DNA of 28,209 bases from Tieghemiomyces parasiticus (lineage: Eukaryota; Kickxellomycota; Dimargaritomycetes; Dimargaritales; Dimargaritaceae): assembly GCA_027575765.1 (NCBI GenBank), contig JANBPT010000620.1, positions 1-28,209 of the forward strand, written 5' to 3'. Positions within the stretch are counted from its first letter, which is position 1, and each line of letters begins with the position of its first letter. The position numbers and the translations under genes were made by a program. Shown here in pieces: positions 1 through 10,516 of this stretch. Below the pieces are notes generated by a model. That model did not search any database. It was not told the DNA's origin and saw nothing but the letters and a program-made list of their open reading frames with translations.

Positions 1-483
1 CGAATTAGAAAAGGTACCGACACTGCCAGGTAAGGGTAGCCAGCCCAGTCGTGAGATGGCCTGCTGAACGGCCCCCCCTAGCTGACCCGTTGATGAGAAG
101 TGGTTAGTCTACAATTCACAAACACATGCGCGACCGGTCGGCAGGGAGAGAAAGACGACAGCCCCAAAGACCGGGGGGGGGAGGCGGGAGATGTGGCGGA
201 GCTCAGGAACCCCCTAGCCTGTGCCCAGCCGACTGCATCGCTACCACCTGGGACCGTGGTGTCATCTCCAGCCATTGGATGAATCCCGACCGATTCCCTG
301 ATCAACCATTCGTCCGTACCAATCGACGGCGCTCCCAGGCCGCCCTCCCCCACCTCTTCTCCGCCTCTCGCCCGCCTGCAGATCCTTTGCGCCAGCTGGA
401 CCCTGTGGCACGCTACACCTTAACATCTCCCTTTTGATATCCAGCGGAAGCCGTATCATAGAGCAGGGAGTGGTGTAAGTATA

Positions 484-501
484 TGTGTGTGTGTGTGTGT
501 G
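484..501. repeat. (TG)9 microsatellite
   Basis: Nine perfect TG units lie in non-coding sequence. They are flanked by GTAAGTATA on the left and GCGAGATG on the right. Confidence 0.9.
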
Positions 502-1733
502 CGAGATGTCGACAGGTGTAAATGCAACCTGCGTATATCTGCACCGCGGCTCCGAAGCCGAACAAAGCCCACGATACCCATTGGGGTGACTGGAAAATGA
601 CACAATGGTCTAAAATGACCAAGGAGAGGTGAAAGCGTGGGCATCGTCGCCGAATTGAACCACCTGGGTCCAGTATCAACAGAGTAGTATCCGGCAAGGG
701 TCTGGTGTCAATTCCTACTGATTTCCTCAGCTTCAGTAGGGTATGCGGTTCGTTGTCATCGTAACGGGAAATAACGGCTATCCGAGTGGATGGCGTGCCA
801 GAATTGGTTGGGGCGGTTGAAGGGTGGCCAGGCTGTGATTCGAAGGGAAAGCCCGGGCTGACGATGTAGCCCTACATCATATGGACGACCGAATATCCAC
901 GTGTGTGGGTGCGGAGTACAGTTTCTGGGCAGTACGGCTCCATACCATTGGTTCGGCAGTGGAAGTCCAAGGGAAAAAATACAAGACATGATCAGGTTGA
1001 CAGGTGGGTGGTTGGGATTGGGGTTCGCGGCTCGCTTTCATAACCTCGTACCGCCAACACAGTGGTTTGATCTAGTACTGGTCGATTGGCCTGTGCTAGT
1101 CCCCCCCCCTAAATTGATGGGTAAAGGTTGGGCACGCCCAGTTACACGGTAGTTGCTATCCTGGAGTTAGAATCTTATGCTTCTGCTTATCCTATGTAGC
1201 TCTACTAGGGGCCGAGGCTTCCATCCCCCTCACAAAGCGAATACATTGCCCAGTCGGCCATACGACTCAAAATCAAATCAACGATGAAGATACAAATGAC
1301 CAAATATTCGGAAAATGTAACAATCAGGTCCAGGGGTGGCTCGTACGTGTGGCCTTGTGCGGCCAGATCAGAATTTTGTACACCAATAGGGTGCCAAGAG
1401 AATCGTTTCCTGGGCGTCACAAGCCCCAATCTCTTTACTTTGGCAAGAAATTATCTATATGACATAAAGTCAGACGATCGACATCCTGGTGCCGGGCGAC
1501 GACTCTACCCAATTTTTATTATTTCCGTAGGCACCGTTTCTTCTTGATCATCTAGGCCAACTTCCAGTCACAATTACCAGCAACTTGGCAGGCCACAATT
1601 CCCCTATCGTACCGAAAGACTTTACTACTATGTATAATGCTTTTTTTTTGTAGTTGCAGATACTAAATGGCTTCCAGAGAACTACGCGGGCTACTGGGGC
1701 AATAGATTGGCTTGAGGCGAACTACCTGTGGCT

Positions 1734-1744
1734 GGGGGGGGGGG
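1734..1744. repeat. Poly-G run (11)
   Basis: Eleven consecutive G in intergenic DNA. This is one of several long G or C runs in the non-coding part of the window; the others are at 173-181, 1101-1109, 13438-13446, 14119-14129 and 26772-26782. Confidence 0.85.
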
Positions 1745-3186
1745 CAGCGGCTACTTCTACTGCATCTATGTGTCGACCCCCCTTGTCATCGGGCGCTTCA
1801 GTCACACTAACTTAACAACCGTCTCACTTTAGGCACCAATTAGCTATGGACGAGTTCCGCCTTAAAATGGGTCACAATATTACATCCAGCCATTTTTTCC
1901 CTTCCCCCCTGCCTAGTCGTTAGTTTTAGCCCTGGCTATCCCGTTCAGCCTTCAAAACCCCCAAAAAGTCTTGTGACGGTCCCATTCGCCCCATATCTAC
2001 CTGTTTTTTTTTGGTGCTCTTTTTGAGACGCACCAATGGTTGGAAAAATAAAACACCGTGCGGCGTGTTTCATACTCCAAAAAAATAAATTATAACCCGG
2101 TCGCCGAACAAATAAGACAAAGTGGAAAGTGTTTTTTATCATTCTAGCCAAATTGAGTCAGGGGGAAGGATCACTCGGCCGATGGCCTGGCCTTCGATTT
2201 ACTTTGCTCGGACCGGTGGACGGGAATTTGGACGGCTACTGGCCACATGACCTTGGCTAGTTCAAGGGTAAGAGATCACCATCGCTCTGGTTGGTCCGCG
2301 GCAACTACATGCCCTCCCTCCTCCACCTCATCTTCCTTACTCGCAGGCTTGCAGTGCGATCTAAATATTGACTGGGTTAGACGAGGGTGGTAATAAGGAG
2401 ACGCGATGAGATGTAGTGGGCTCCCAATCTGCACGATTTTGACCCCAAGTACGAGAGAAGGGCCTCGGCACTACTCAATACTTGGACGGGGTTCTGAAGG
2501 CGACTTGCTCGTCGTATAGCTAGGGTCTTATCTCATGGCTGAATGGGTATCCAATCTCTTACATACAACCCGACGATAGCGAGCTTGTAATCACGGTAAT
2601 AAGGGGCGTCGACGCACTAACTAAATATTGGCGTCACAGCTGGATACAGTGGCCACGCCCTTATCCGACGTCGGTATTATAGCCAAGGAGGCCATCGATA
2701 GGCCTCCTGGTCCAAGGCCACAGCTTTCCTTCGCTCACTGCCTTCCTGATGGAGCCCTCCACTCCCCTCCCTCGACCGGAGTGCCATCACAAACGACCGC
2801 ATTTTCAAAATTGGTGAGACAGCGATCTTCTGACTTGGGAGTCAAACTCGACTGGGACCCGGGGCCCTCTGCACCATGAGAAAGCAACCGGAACCAGGCT
2901 CCTCAACTACACCCGACGATTTCTTATAGGTCATTCGCCTGCTTTATATATGCGCGCCTGCGGATAATAAGTGTTTATTCGTAAAGTGTGCGGTAACCAT
3001 TATTTTCCCCCCTGACCCTCTCACCAGTTGACTCGCCTTTAGACCGCACACCCCGTTACAATATTAACGTAACATAAGGGGAGAAAACGATAACGTCCGA
3101 ATTTCGTATCATTAAGGTTCAATGTATCCATAGACCAGTACTAGTATGGACAGGCCTGGTCCGACCTAGACCGTGAGAGTACAGAA

Positions 3187-6170
3187 TTAAGCCTTACCAC
3201 GCCGACCGCGGCCGCGGCCCCGCCCGGATGCAGATGACGCGGCGGCTCCGGCGGGTTTACCACGACCGGCGGCCGGTTTCTTGGCCTTTGAGGCGCCCTT
3301 CACCTTGATGAGGGCATCCGTGGTTGGGTCGTCCGCATTGCCCTGCTCTGAGTCGCTGTCGGCCGTTTCGTCCTCGGGAGTCTCCGCCCCTTCCAGGTCA
3401 GGAATGGCTGCGGGAGGGGCGACGGTAGCCCGTCCACCGGAAACGACGGGAATTGTGGTCGGGTGGCTCATGGCGTTATACCTGGAAGGCATAGATGAAA
3501 AGGGAAGGGGTTGAGTGAAGTAAGGGGGGGGGTTAATGATATACTATGTGCTGGCCTTCACCAGTGTGTACAACCTCGTGAAGGGGTGGGGGACGAGAGG
3601 TTCTAACCTAGTCCTATCAATAAAACTAACTACGGTGGCCATAACCCTTGTCCACCTAACACATTCAAAACTTACTTGCGCGTAAAGGCCGACTTGACGT
3701 TGGACGGAATTCGATCCATGGGGTTCTGAAACGCGCTGCCGGAGGTCTTGCCCCCGACCTGCATGGTCATTATTTCGCCCCAGTCGTCCTTGCTGAGATG
3801 GTACTCATCCAGCACTTTGATGACCGCCTCAATCCCGCCGGCCCCTTCCTCGATGAGGGGCCGGGACAGGGCCTGAATGAGGGCGGGCAGGTAGTTGAGG
3901 CGGACCTCAGTACGGTCGCCGGTGATACGTAGCCGCATCCGGGTCTGGAACTCGCGGAGAAGGCGGTTGGCCTTGGTGGCTGTGGAGTTCTTACCCAACC
4001 AACCGGGGAACTGCGTCATACTCCCGGCCATGCTGCCATGCATGTAGTAGGCCGGGCGTACACACGAGAAGGCGGCGTGCACGGGCATGAGGCTCCACTG
4101 CTGACCTGACCCGATCTTGCGTTCCACGAGGTCGCCTTCGCTGATGGCATCGGCCGCGTGGCTCAGCGCCTCGAGGGACATTAGCTGCGTGAGGCCGTGC
4201 TCGGCAGCCTTGCGGTGGGCCCATTCGGACTGGCACCGGGGGTAGTTCTCCTGGATAAACAGCGGGATCAGCGAGTAGTCATAAAAATAGGCGTTGATGT
4301 GCTCGGCGAAACTGGTGTGGTTGTAGCCCTGCGAAGTCAAGTACTCTGCGGTGATGTCGAAGGGGCTGCGCGCCACCTGCTTTTGGGCGGCCCGGGCATA
4401 TGCCTTGCCCTGGTCGTAACTCATGGCATCCTGAGACAGGCGGTAGGTGGATAACAAGTTGAGGATCTGTCGTAGGTCGTTGTGCGTGGACTGCACGAGC
4501 TGGTCCACAGCATTGGGGTTCAGCTTGAGCTTCTCCTTGAAGGCGATGCTCATCATGCGCGAGCGGATGCTACCCACGTCGGGCCGGTGGAATGGGATGT
4601 CCAAGCAGTGGTTGAGGAGGGACTTGACGTTGGTGGCGCGCCGGTCGTTACAGATACACAATACGGGGATTTTGGCCTTCTTGATGAGCTGGATAAGCTG
4701 CGCCGTGCCGCCGCGGTCACCCCCGGACATGCCGTCTACTTCATCCATCACCAACGCCGTATTGGCCGTCATGACCTTATTGCGAGGGCCAGCGAAGAAG
4801 TCGTCCACCGTGTAGTTGCCTGTCAAGTCACCCACTAGGCTGTTTAGGGCCTTCTTACTGCGGGTGTCGCTGGCGTTCATCTCGATCACAGTGAAGCCCT
4901 CCTGGGCGCAGGCAAGGTGGACGGCCGTGGTCTTACCGATCCCCGGGGGACCTGACACCAGCACTGCCTTGTACGCGGCCTGTTCCCCCCGGAGCTTGGA
5001 CGTCGCCCCAGCCTTGAACTTCCGCAGGTACTCGACGATGGTCTCCACCTTGCCCTTATTGCCGCACAGTTCCTTGAGCGACTTGGGCCGGTACTTATCG
5101 GTCCACAGCTCGGTGCCATTGCCCCCGCTGGGCCGAGCGGCCGGCGGCTGTGTGGCCGGGGCGGGTGGACTAGTTCTCACGGGATCGGATTTCACCGCGG
5201 TAGGGGGCAGGTCCGCGGGGGACGGGGTTTCGTCAATCTCCATCGCTTTCGATTTCGTCTCGGCTTCCGGTGGGGCCGGTCCAGTTTCGGAAGATAGGGC
5301 AGAGATGAGGCCAAACAGGCCATCATCGTCCAAGACCTTGACGCCCATACTTTTGGCCTTGGCGGGCTTGGTGGCCCCGGCCTCCTCACCCATTACTAGG
5401 AAGGTGGTCTTGGAACTGACGGCAGAGGTGATTCGTCTTGCGGCAGAGGATGGCGTCGGGAAGGGCGGCGGAGGATAGAGCGGCACGGGGGCTGTTAGAT
5501 GGGCTGGTCGACGCTAGAGTGCGCCGATGGCGGTATATTTGGCCCTGTTTGGCGACCAAGTCGCCCGAGGGTATGCACCTTTGGTCAACGCTGGCGGATC
5601 AGTTCTTACCCTCCACAGCGGCGAATGAGGTCTTCAACCTCAGGGCGGCTTAGTGACGGCGGCTCGCCGGTGACGACGAAGGTGAGCCCCTCCAGGCAGT
5701 TTTCGGTGCCCTCAGGGATCTGTTTGCTCCCCGGAGCGGAGGGGCCGGTCGGGGCGCGTCGCATCCATTCCCTGCGGATAGGCATAAGGAGGTGATTTGG
5801 ATATTTAGCAAGTAAGGAGACGGGTTGCCCAGATTAGTGATAGATGTCGCGCAGGAAGAATTTGGGTCTCTCGATTCGATACTGGTGCATTGCGGTTCAA
5901 GGCACTGGCGTACCTGCCGACATACTTCCTTCGTCACGGACCCTATCACCGACATGCTTACCCAATGCTCTTCTTCTCTGGCACCTTATCTACCAGGTGG
6001 CCGAACCGACCAATGATTTTGGCTTTGGCCTCGCTCAAGCCAGACTTGGTGGCCGCCCCCTTCGATGCGGCGGGTTTACGCTTCTTATCTGCCGCATTGT
6101 CGTCACTGGCGTCGCTACCTAGGCGCTTCCGCTTGCTGGCGGCTGGAACCGTCTTGCGGGGGCCCGCCAT
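3187..6170 (-). CDS. RFC1: Replication factor C subunit 1 (large clamp-loader subunit)
   Basis: Large ATPase subunit of the nuclear RFC complex, which opens PCNA and loads it on primer-template DNA. Proposed exons on the minus strand are 6170-5962, 5771-5610, 5436-3676 and 3481-3187. The introns are 190, 173 and 194 bp, all GT-AG, and the joined frame is 808 aa. Residues 1-69 are basic (KRKR, nuclear-localisation-like). A BRCT domain spans about 92-171 (CLEGLTFVVTG, then SSKTTFLVMG) and is cut by intron 2. WTDKYRP at 235-241 precedes the AAA+ module, with Walker A GPPGIGKTT at 286-294, Walker B DEVDGMSGGDRGG at 355-367 and sensor-1-like ICNDR near 385-389. The C-terminal collar ends in VKSAFTRKYN across intron 3, as in yeast RFC1, followed by an acidic stretch and a GRGRGRGRR tail. 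The start at 6170 sits in a good context (CCACCATGG). A 3' splice-like TTTTCCACAG lies 22 bp upstream, so a 5' UTR intron or an extra short exon is possible. No PCNA-binding QxxIxxFF-like motif is seen at the N terminus. Confidence 0.95.
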
Positions 6171-7830
6171 GGTGGATCGGCGCACGACTGTGGAAAAGAA
6201 AAATAGAGGAGATTAGGAGGAGGAGGGTAAAAGCTAATGACCTTCCTAGAGCGAGGAGTGGATGACTAGAAGGATGGGTGAAGGTAAATGTGAGTGCAGA
6301 AGCTGGGAAAGGTATGTAATGGGGCCAACTAGATACACGGCACAACGGCTATTCTATGTTTAGTTTACGGATCCCATGTTTTGCTGTTACGGGCAAGGTC
6401 GGAGTCTCTAGGTCCTGTTAGGCTGAACTGCGGCGGAGCTCCTAAGGCCTAGAGCCTGTGCTTAGGCAGTACTACTACCTGATGCCCTGGCCTGGCTGCG
6501 GCGGCAAAGCGAGTCCTCCCCCCAATGCGCATTGTCCACTGTTACCGCATGGTCAGGTCCCTAGGCCTGGGGATGGGGCGGGGTTAGACTCCGCGTCTGA
6601 ACGCTAACCGCATCGGCCTCCACCAGCCAGGTTGGACATTTCAGACAAGGGATTGTAATTGAGGTACCCTGTACACGAGGCCGGTTGTCAGTGGACCAAG
6701 GGTACTGTGTCGTCGTGGGCGTCTGGTACTTCATTTGGGCGTTTAGCCCTGTCGTTATGCAAACCTGCCGATTGTCCGGGCCAGACTCAGAACTGATAAC
6801 GTGACAAATGCCAACCGACCGCAACGTCAGGTGGACTTGCACCTTACCATGTGCGATAGGCACTCAGAGTAGCCTAATAGGACAGCGTAGCCCTCCTTGT
6901 CAGCATACAGTGGCGAGTTGATAACAATTTCAGGCGGTAGTTGTTTTGAGAGGGGTGGTTACGGGCGTGGCCGGAGCCCAAGGGGAACGGTGTTAGTGAC
7001 GGCCCCGCGATGAGCATAAGTACTAGTAAAAAAGGGCCGTGTGTACAGGTTTGCTCTTTAATACCCGGAGGCGTTGGTGGGGTCGTAGTCTGGAAGCTTA
7101 AAACCTTTATGGTAAAGAGATGGACATGGTGCGACTTGAGACTTGTATTTGTGGCGTTGCCATAGACCCAAGTCGCACGCGTCTTCCTCGTTTTATCAGT
7201 GGGGTGTGGTGGCGCGACTAAGGTCTACTGTGGCCCAACTGACTGGCCCGGGGCTGGCTTCTAAACGGTGCGTTTTTTTCTCTGGTGCGGAAGTAGGAGG
7301 GCTTCGGGCCCCGACTCACGCTAGGAAACCAAGATGCGATTGTCCAGTTGCCCGCCCCGCGTGTATGCGTCCCAGCCAGCTTGACATTGCTGCTGCTGCT
7401 CTCTGCCCTGCGCTCGCCGTCCACCTTCCCCTGTAGCCCATCCCCGCAGATTCACACTGGCCCCGCGCTGGACACTTCTCTTGGTCCAATTGCGGATTTC
7501 CAGACCGGGGTCTCTTCCACCTCCGACTCATCGCGAATACTGGTCATCCCATCGCCTTCTGCCCTACCCCATCTGCGGCTTTGACACCGTCACCTGGACC
7601 GACCGCCCTTTCTTGTGTCTCCTCACCGTGTCCGCTCCAACGTTACCATCCCTGGTTCCGATTGGTCCCTTCGTCCGCCGTGGCCTCCCCGCGTGTGTCC
7701 TGCCGCATCGCGCTAGAACTGTTGACCCACGGCGCCATCTCTCTCCTCCCAACTACCTCTTCCTGTCCCGTCGGTCTCGTACCTTTGTCTGCCCTTTAAG
7801 CGTTTTACCTCTCGGCTTCTTTGCGTAGCG
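6171..7830. promoter_or_regulatory. Divergent intergenic region between RFC1 and LSM12
   Basis: About 1.66 kb separates the two divergent start codons and must hold both promoters. The sense strand is C/T-rich just before each gene: 7350-7820 on the plus strand ahead of LSM12, and about 6180-6340 read on the minus strand ahead of RFC1. I see no convincing gene; frames such as 7348-7584 and 7481-7828 are low-complexity translations of the pyrimidine-rich leader. Individual promoter elements cannot be assigned. Confidence 0.5.
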
Positions 7831-9420
7831 ATGGACTACCGTGCGGCCGCTACTCAGAGCCTCAAGGCACCTGCCGCTAAGCCGCCCGCCATCGCGGCAG
7901 CGCAGGCTCGCCCGTTGCGATCGGCGGCTCCCGGGGCGTCCCCGGTCACCCCTACCGTGGTCCCAACCCCGAAAGACGCTCCTGTACCTCACAAGCCGTC
8001 CTTCAAATCCACTCTGACCTCGACCTCGACCGCTGGCAAGCCGCCTAGTTCTGCCCCCGTCGCTGTTGCTACTGCCCCTCAGGTCCCGTCCCCGACGGGG
8101 ACCCGGGTGACCACAACCCCTTCGGTGTCCACTACCGCCGCTGACACTAGCGCCGTACCCTCCGGTCCGGCATCCCGCCCGGCGACTAAGGCTGGCACCC
8201 CTGTCATATCGTACTCGGCGATAGCGGCCCCGGGAACGGCCAAGGCACCGACCCAGTCTACCGTCCCGGCGGAGGCGGCGATACCCGGTGCTACAACTTC
8301 TAGTGCGAAGCCCTCCGCGGCCACCTCCCCTAAGCCCGTTTCGCCCTATCAACGGATGGTAGGCCACGAGGTGGTCGTAACTACCACCGACGAGCAGGTT
8401 CACCGCGGAATCGTCTACGTCTATGACCCCCGTTTGCAGTGCCTAGTGCTGATTTCCGAACTGGGTCCGGAAGAACGCAGTCGGTTGTCATCCGAGGCTG
8501 GGACCTCGCCTCGCCCGGCCAGTGGTGCCACGTCCACGGCCGCTATCGGCATGGCATACCCGGCGCCCAATAGCCAGCGCAGCCAAATCAAGAACTCGCA
8601 AGGCAAGCGCATCGACTTGATCAAAGTCAAGCATATCAAGTCTCTCGTCGTACGGGCTCCGCCCGGCCCTACCGCTCGGGAACTCCTGGAAAGTGCCACC
8701 CCGCGCTCAGTCAATCTCGAGAAGGTCCGGCAGCGTTACGACCAGAACCTGCGAGAGGCTGAGGCCAGCGTGCTCAAGATCGGTGTGGGAGTCACCCGGG
8801 AGGCCCAGTGTGTATTTGACGCCCTGAGCAAGACGTAAGTCGGTTAGAATGATTCCTCGGAGGGCGTTATAAGCCGTCCTAGCAACCTACTCGGATCGGA
8901 TTTCCCCAACCCTTCATGTCTATCTCGACTAGATGATCGACCGCTAGGTACATGCTGATTAACCGCTTGGATATGCCTGTCACCTTCCCTATCACCCCAG
9001 TCTCCCCTGCCGCTGGGCCAAGGACAGCATCGTCGTATTGGACGAAGTTCTCATCAACCCACCCTACCAGCCTGAGAACTGCGTCGCAAACCCTTCGGCT
9101 GCGTCGCTGTTAGAACGGGTCAAGAAAGTGGTAAGTAGGCCTGGTAGCTGCAGGAGCGGTTGTGTACACCCTCTCCCAGGGTCTTCCTGTGCCTCTTGCT
9201 CACCCCCCCCCATCGAAGGGGCGACAAATGGCGGACTTCTTAATGAGAAATCCAGCTCCTCTTGGAGGTCCAAGGTCCATTCATCCGATTCTAATATTTC
9301 GCCCATGTACTACTGCCCCACTATGCCCCGCTTCCTTACGAAATCGGAATCAACTATTTTTTCGCCATCTTGCAGTTACAAGGCGAGCGTCAGCGCATTT
9401 CTCAGTCATCACGGCAGTAG
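7831..9420 (+). CDS. LSM12: LSM12-family protein (LSM domain plus anticodon-binding-like AD domain)
   Basis: LSM12 proteins bind RNA and ataxin-2/Pbp1-type partners in cytoplasmic mRNA regulation; that role is family knowledge. Exons are 7831-8834, 9001-9130 and 9376-9420, giving 392 aa. Introns of 166 and 245 bp have donors GTAAGTCGG and GTAAGTAGG and acceptors CCCCAG and TTGCAG. Residues 1-170 are Ala/Pro/Ser/Thr low complexity. The LSM domain is about 173-275: YQRMVGHEVVV, then HRGIVYVYD and CLVLIS, then KRIDLIKVKHIKSL after a variable loop. The AD domain runs from VNLEKVRQRYD at 294 through IGVGVTREAQ and DALSKT, across intron 1, to LPCRWAKDSIVVLDEVLI and NPPYQPENC, and ends near residue 380. 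The last exon is only 45 nt and encodes the usual end after ERVKKV, namely LQGERQRI and a short tail. Known yeast and human proteins are about 190 aa, so the N-terminal extension is unusual. The first ATG in frame is at 7831. Confidence 0.93.
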
Positions 9421-10516
9421 TGGCGTCTGGCTCCAGTCGGACAGACGAATCCCGACGCAGGAGAGTGGACAGCCGAGCGGGCGACCCTGGGCACGTCGTC
9501 GGCAAGGGTGCGCAACTCTACGCGCCACGGTTTAGACTAGGGAAAGAAAGGAGAGCAGAGTGTCCGACCGGCTACCGACCAGTACGGTTGCGGGCGGAAA
9601 TGATTAGATATCTGCTCCAACCGTGACGGGCACGGAGGTTGGTCAGGGCACTGGGCAGAGTAATGGGGCTCAGGGTTGCTACAAGTCGTGCGGGCTTGTA
9701 AGTATCATTCTTGAAAAATAACAATACGTTTTACCTAGCATTGGTATATATACTAGAGGTTTACCGGAGCTGTTCTTGATGGAAACTCCTACGGACCATC
9801 ATGACCATCCGGTCAGCCCTACCTTCGTCAATTGCACACTAAATAGTCCGGATCTACAGTCTGAAAAGAGGGGCGCTGTGTAGAAGGCTTGGCATGATTC
9901 GTGGGCGACGGGTTGATGGCTGGACTGCGCAAATCTGGTAAAATTGGCAACTTGGAAGGTCAGAAGGTGCACCGTTGCTCACTCGAGCTCATAAGCTGGA
10001 GCGGCAAGAGGAGGGGGGCGCCGGCTCACCTGACAAGTGTCACAACCGCCATCAGTTCCCCTTCATAGTCCTTACCCTGCCCCTCTGTAATTAAGGTGAC
10101 ACAAAGGTCCCCGCAGTCCCAAAATGATACCATCCTGGTCTTGGCATCTTTATCGTCGGCTACAGTGATACTTGCACCGACGAGCGGGCCGCTTCCATCC
10201 TCCAGGTGCCTTAAAACCCGTTTAGCGGGGCCATCAGGCCTGCTGGGCCAGACACACACGCTCACCCCTTCTGAAACACGTCATTCCGTGACCGCACCTA
10301 ACCCTTGGCATTCCTCCACCGACCGCTCGGCCTAGCTCATTGCTTGGTACATAGCTGTTCCAGAACCCTCGTTTTTCTCATTAGGCAGCTCCTACTTGCC
10401 TTCGTCTCCCGCATCCACTCCGGCTGCCCCGTCGCCCCCGCCTTGCCTCCTCTTCGCAACCTAGGCTATTTCTCCCCTGCCTTCCCCTGCCTACTCGCGC
10501 CCCACCCCTGTCCAGT
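9421..10516. other. Intergenic, LSM12 downstream and metallopeptidase upstream
   Basis: No gene is supported here. The last 150 bases (10360-10510) are strongly C/T-rich on the plus strand, like the leaders of the other genes, and probably form the promoter/5' UTR of the metallopeptidase. A minus-strand open stretch at 10027-10265 ends at a GTGAGC donor-like site but resembles no family I know. Confidence 0.5.

Larger units (their letters stand above)
1..3186. other. Intergenic, no supportable gene
   Basis: No reading frame here gives a recognisable protein, and most open stretches begin at GTG or TTG and are short. The first 450 bases are GC-rich and partly C/T-rich, so they could be the flank of a gene outside the window. 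I found a (TG)9 tract at 484-501, poly-G runs at 173-181 (9) and 1734-1744 (11), and a poly-C run at 1101-1109 (9). I looked for tRNA-like B boxes and 5S rRNA-like sequence and saw none. Confidence 0.6.

Noticed and set aside
625..665. Possible tRNA T-arm (TTCAATT read on the minus strand)
   Set aside because: The flanking bases do not form a T stem and no acceptor stem or A box is present at the right distance.
2628..2879. 83-codon plus-strand open frame
   Set aside because: It begins at TTG, has no recognisable domain, and is not flanked by convincing splice sites.
4816..5478. 220-codon plus-strand open frame opposite RFC1
   Set aside because: It is antisense to the conserved RFC1 exon carrying the AAA+ module and has no family resemblance.
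7753..8403. 216-codon minus-strand open frame opposite LSM12
   Set aside because: It is a shadow: the translation is Arg/Gly repeats produced by the GC-rich low-complexity LSM12 N terminus.
10026..10265. Minus-strand 79-codon frame ending at a GTGAGC donor-like site
   Set aside because: It starts at GTG, the translation matches nothing I know and no partner exon could be found; kept only as a note.
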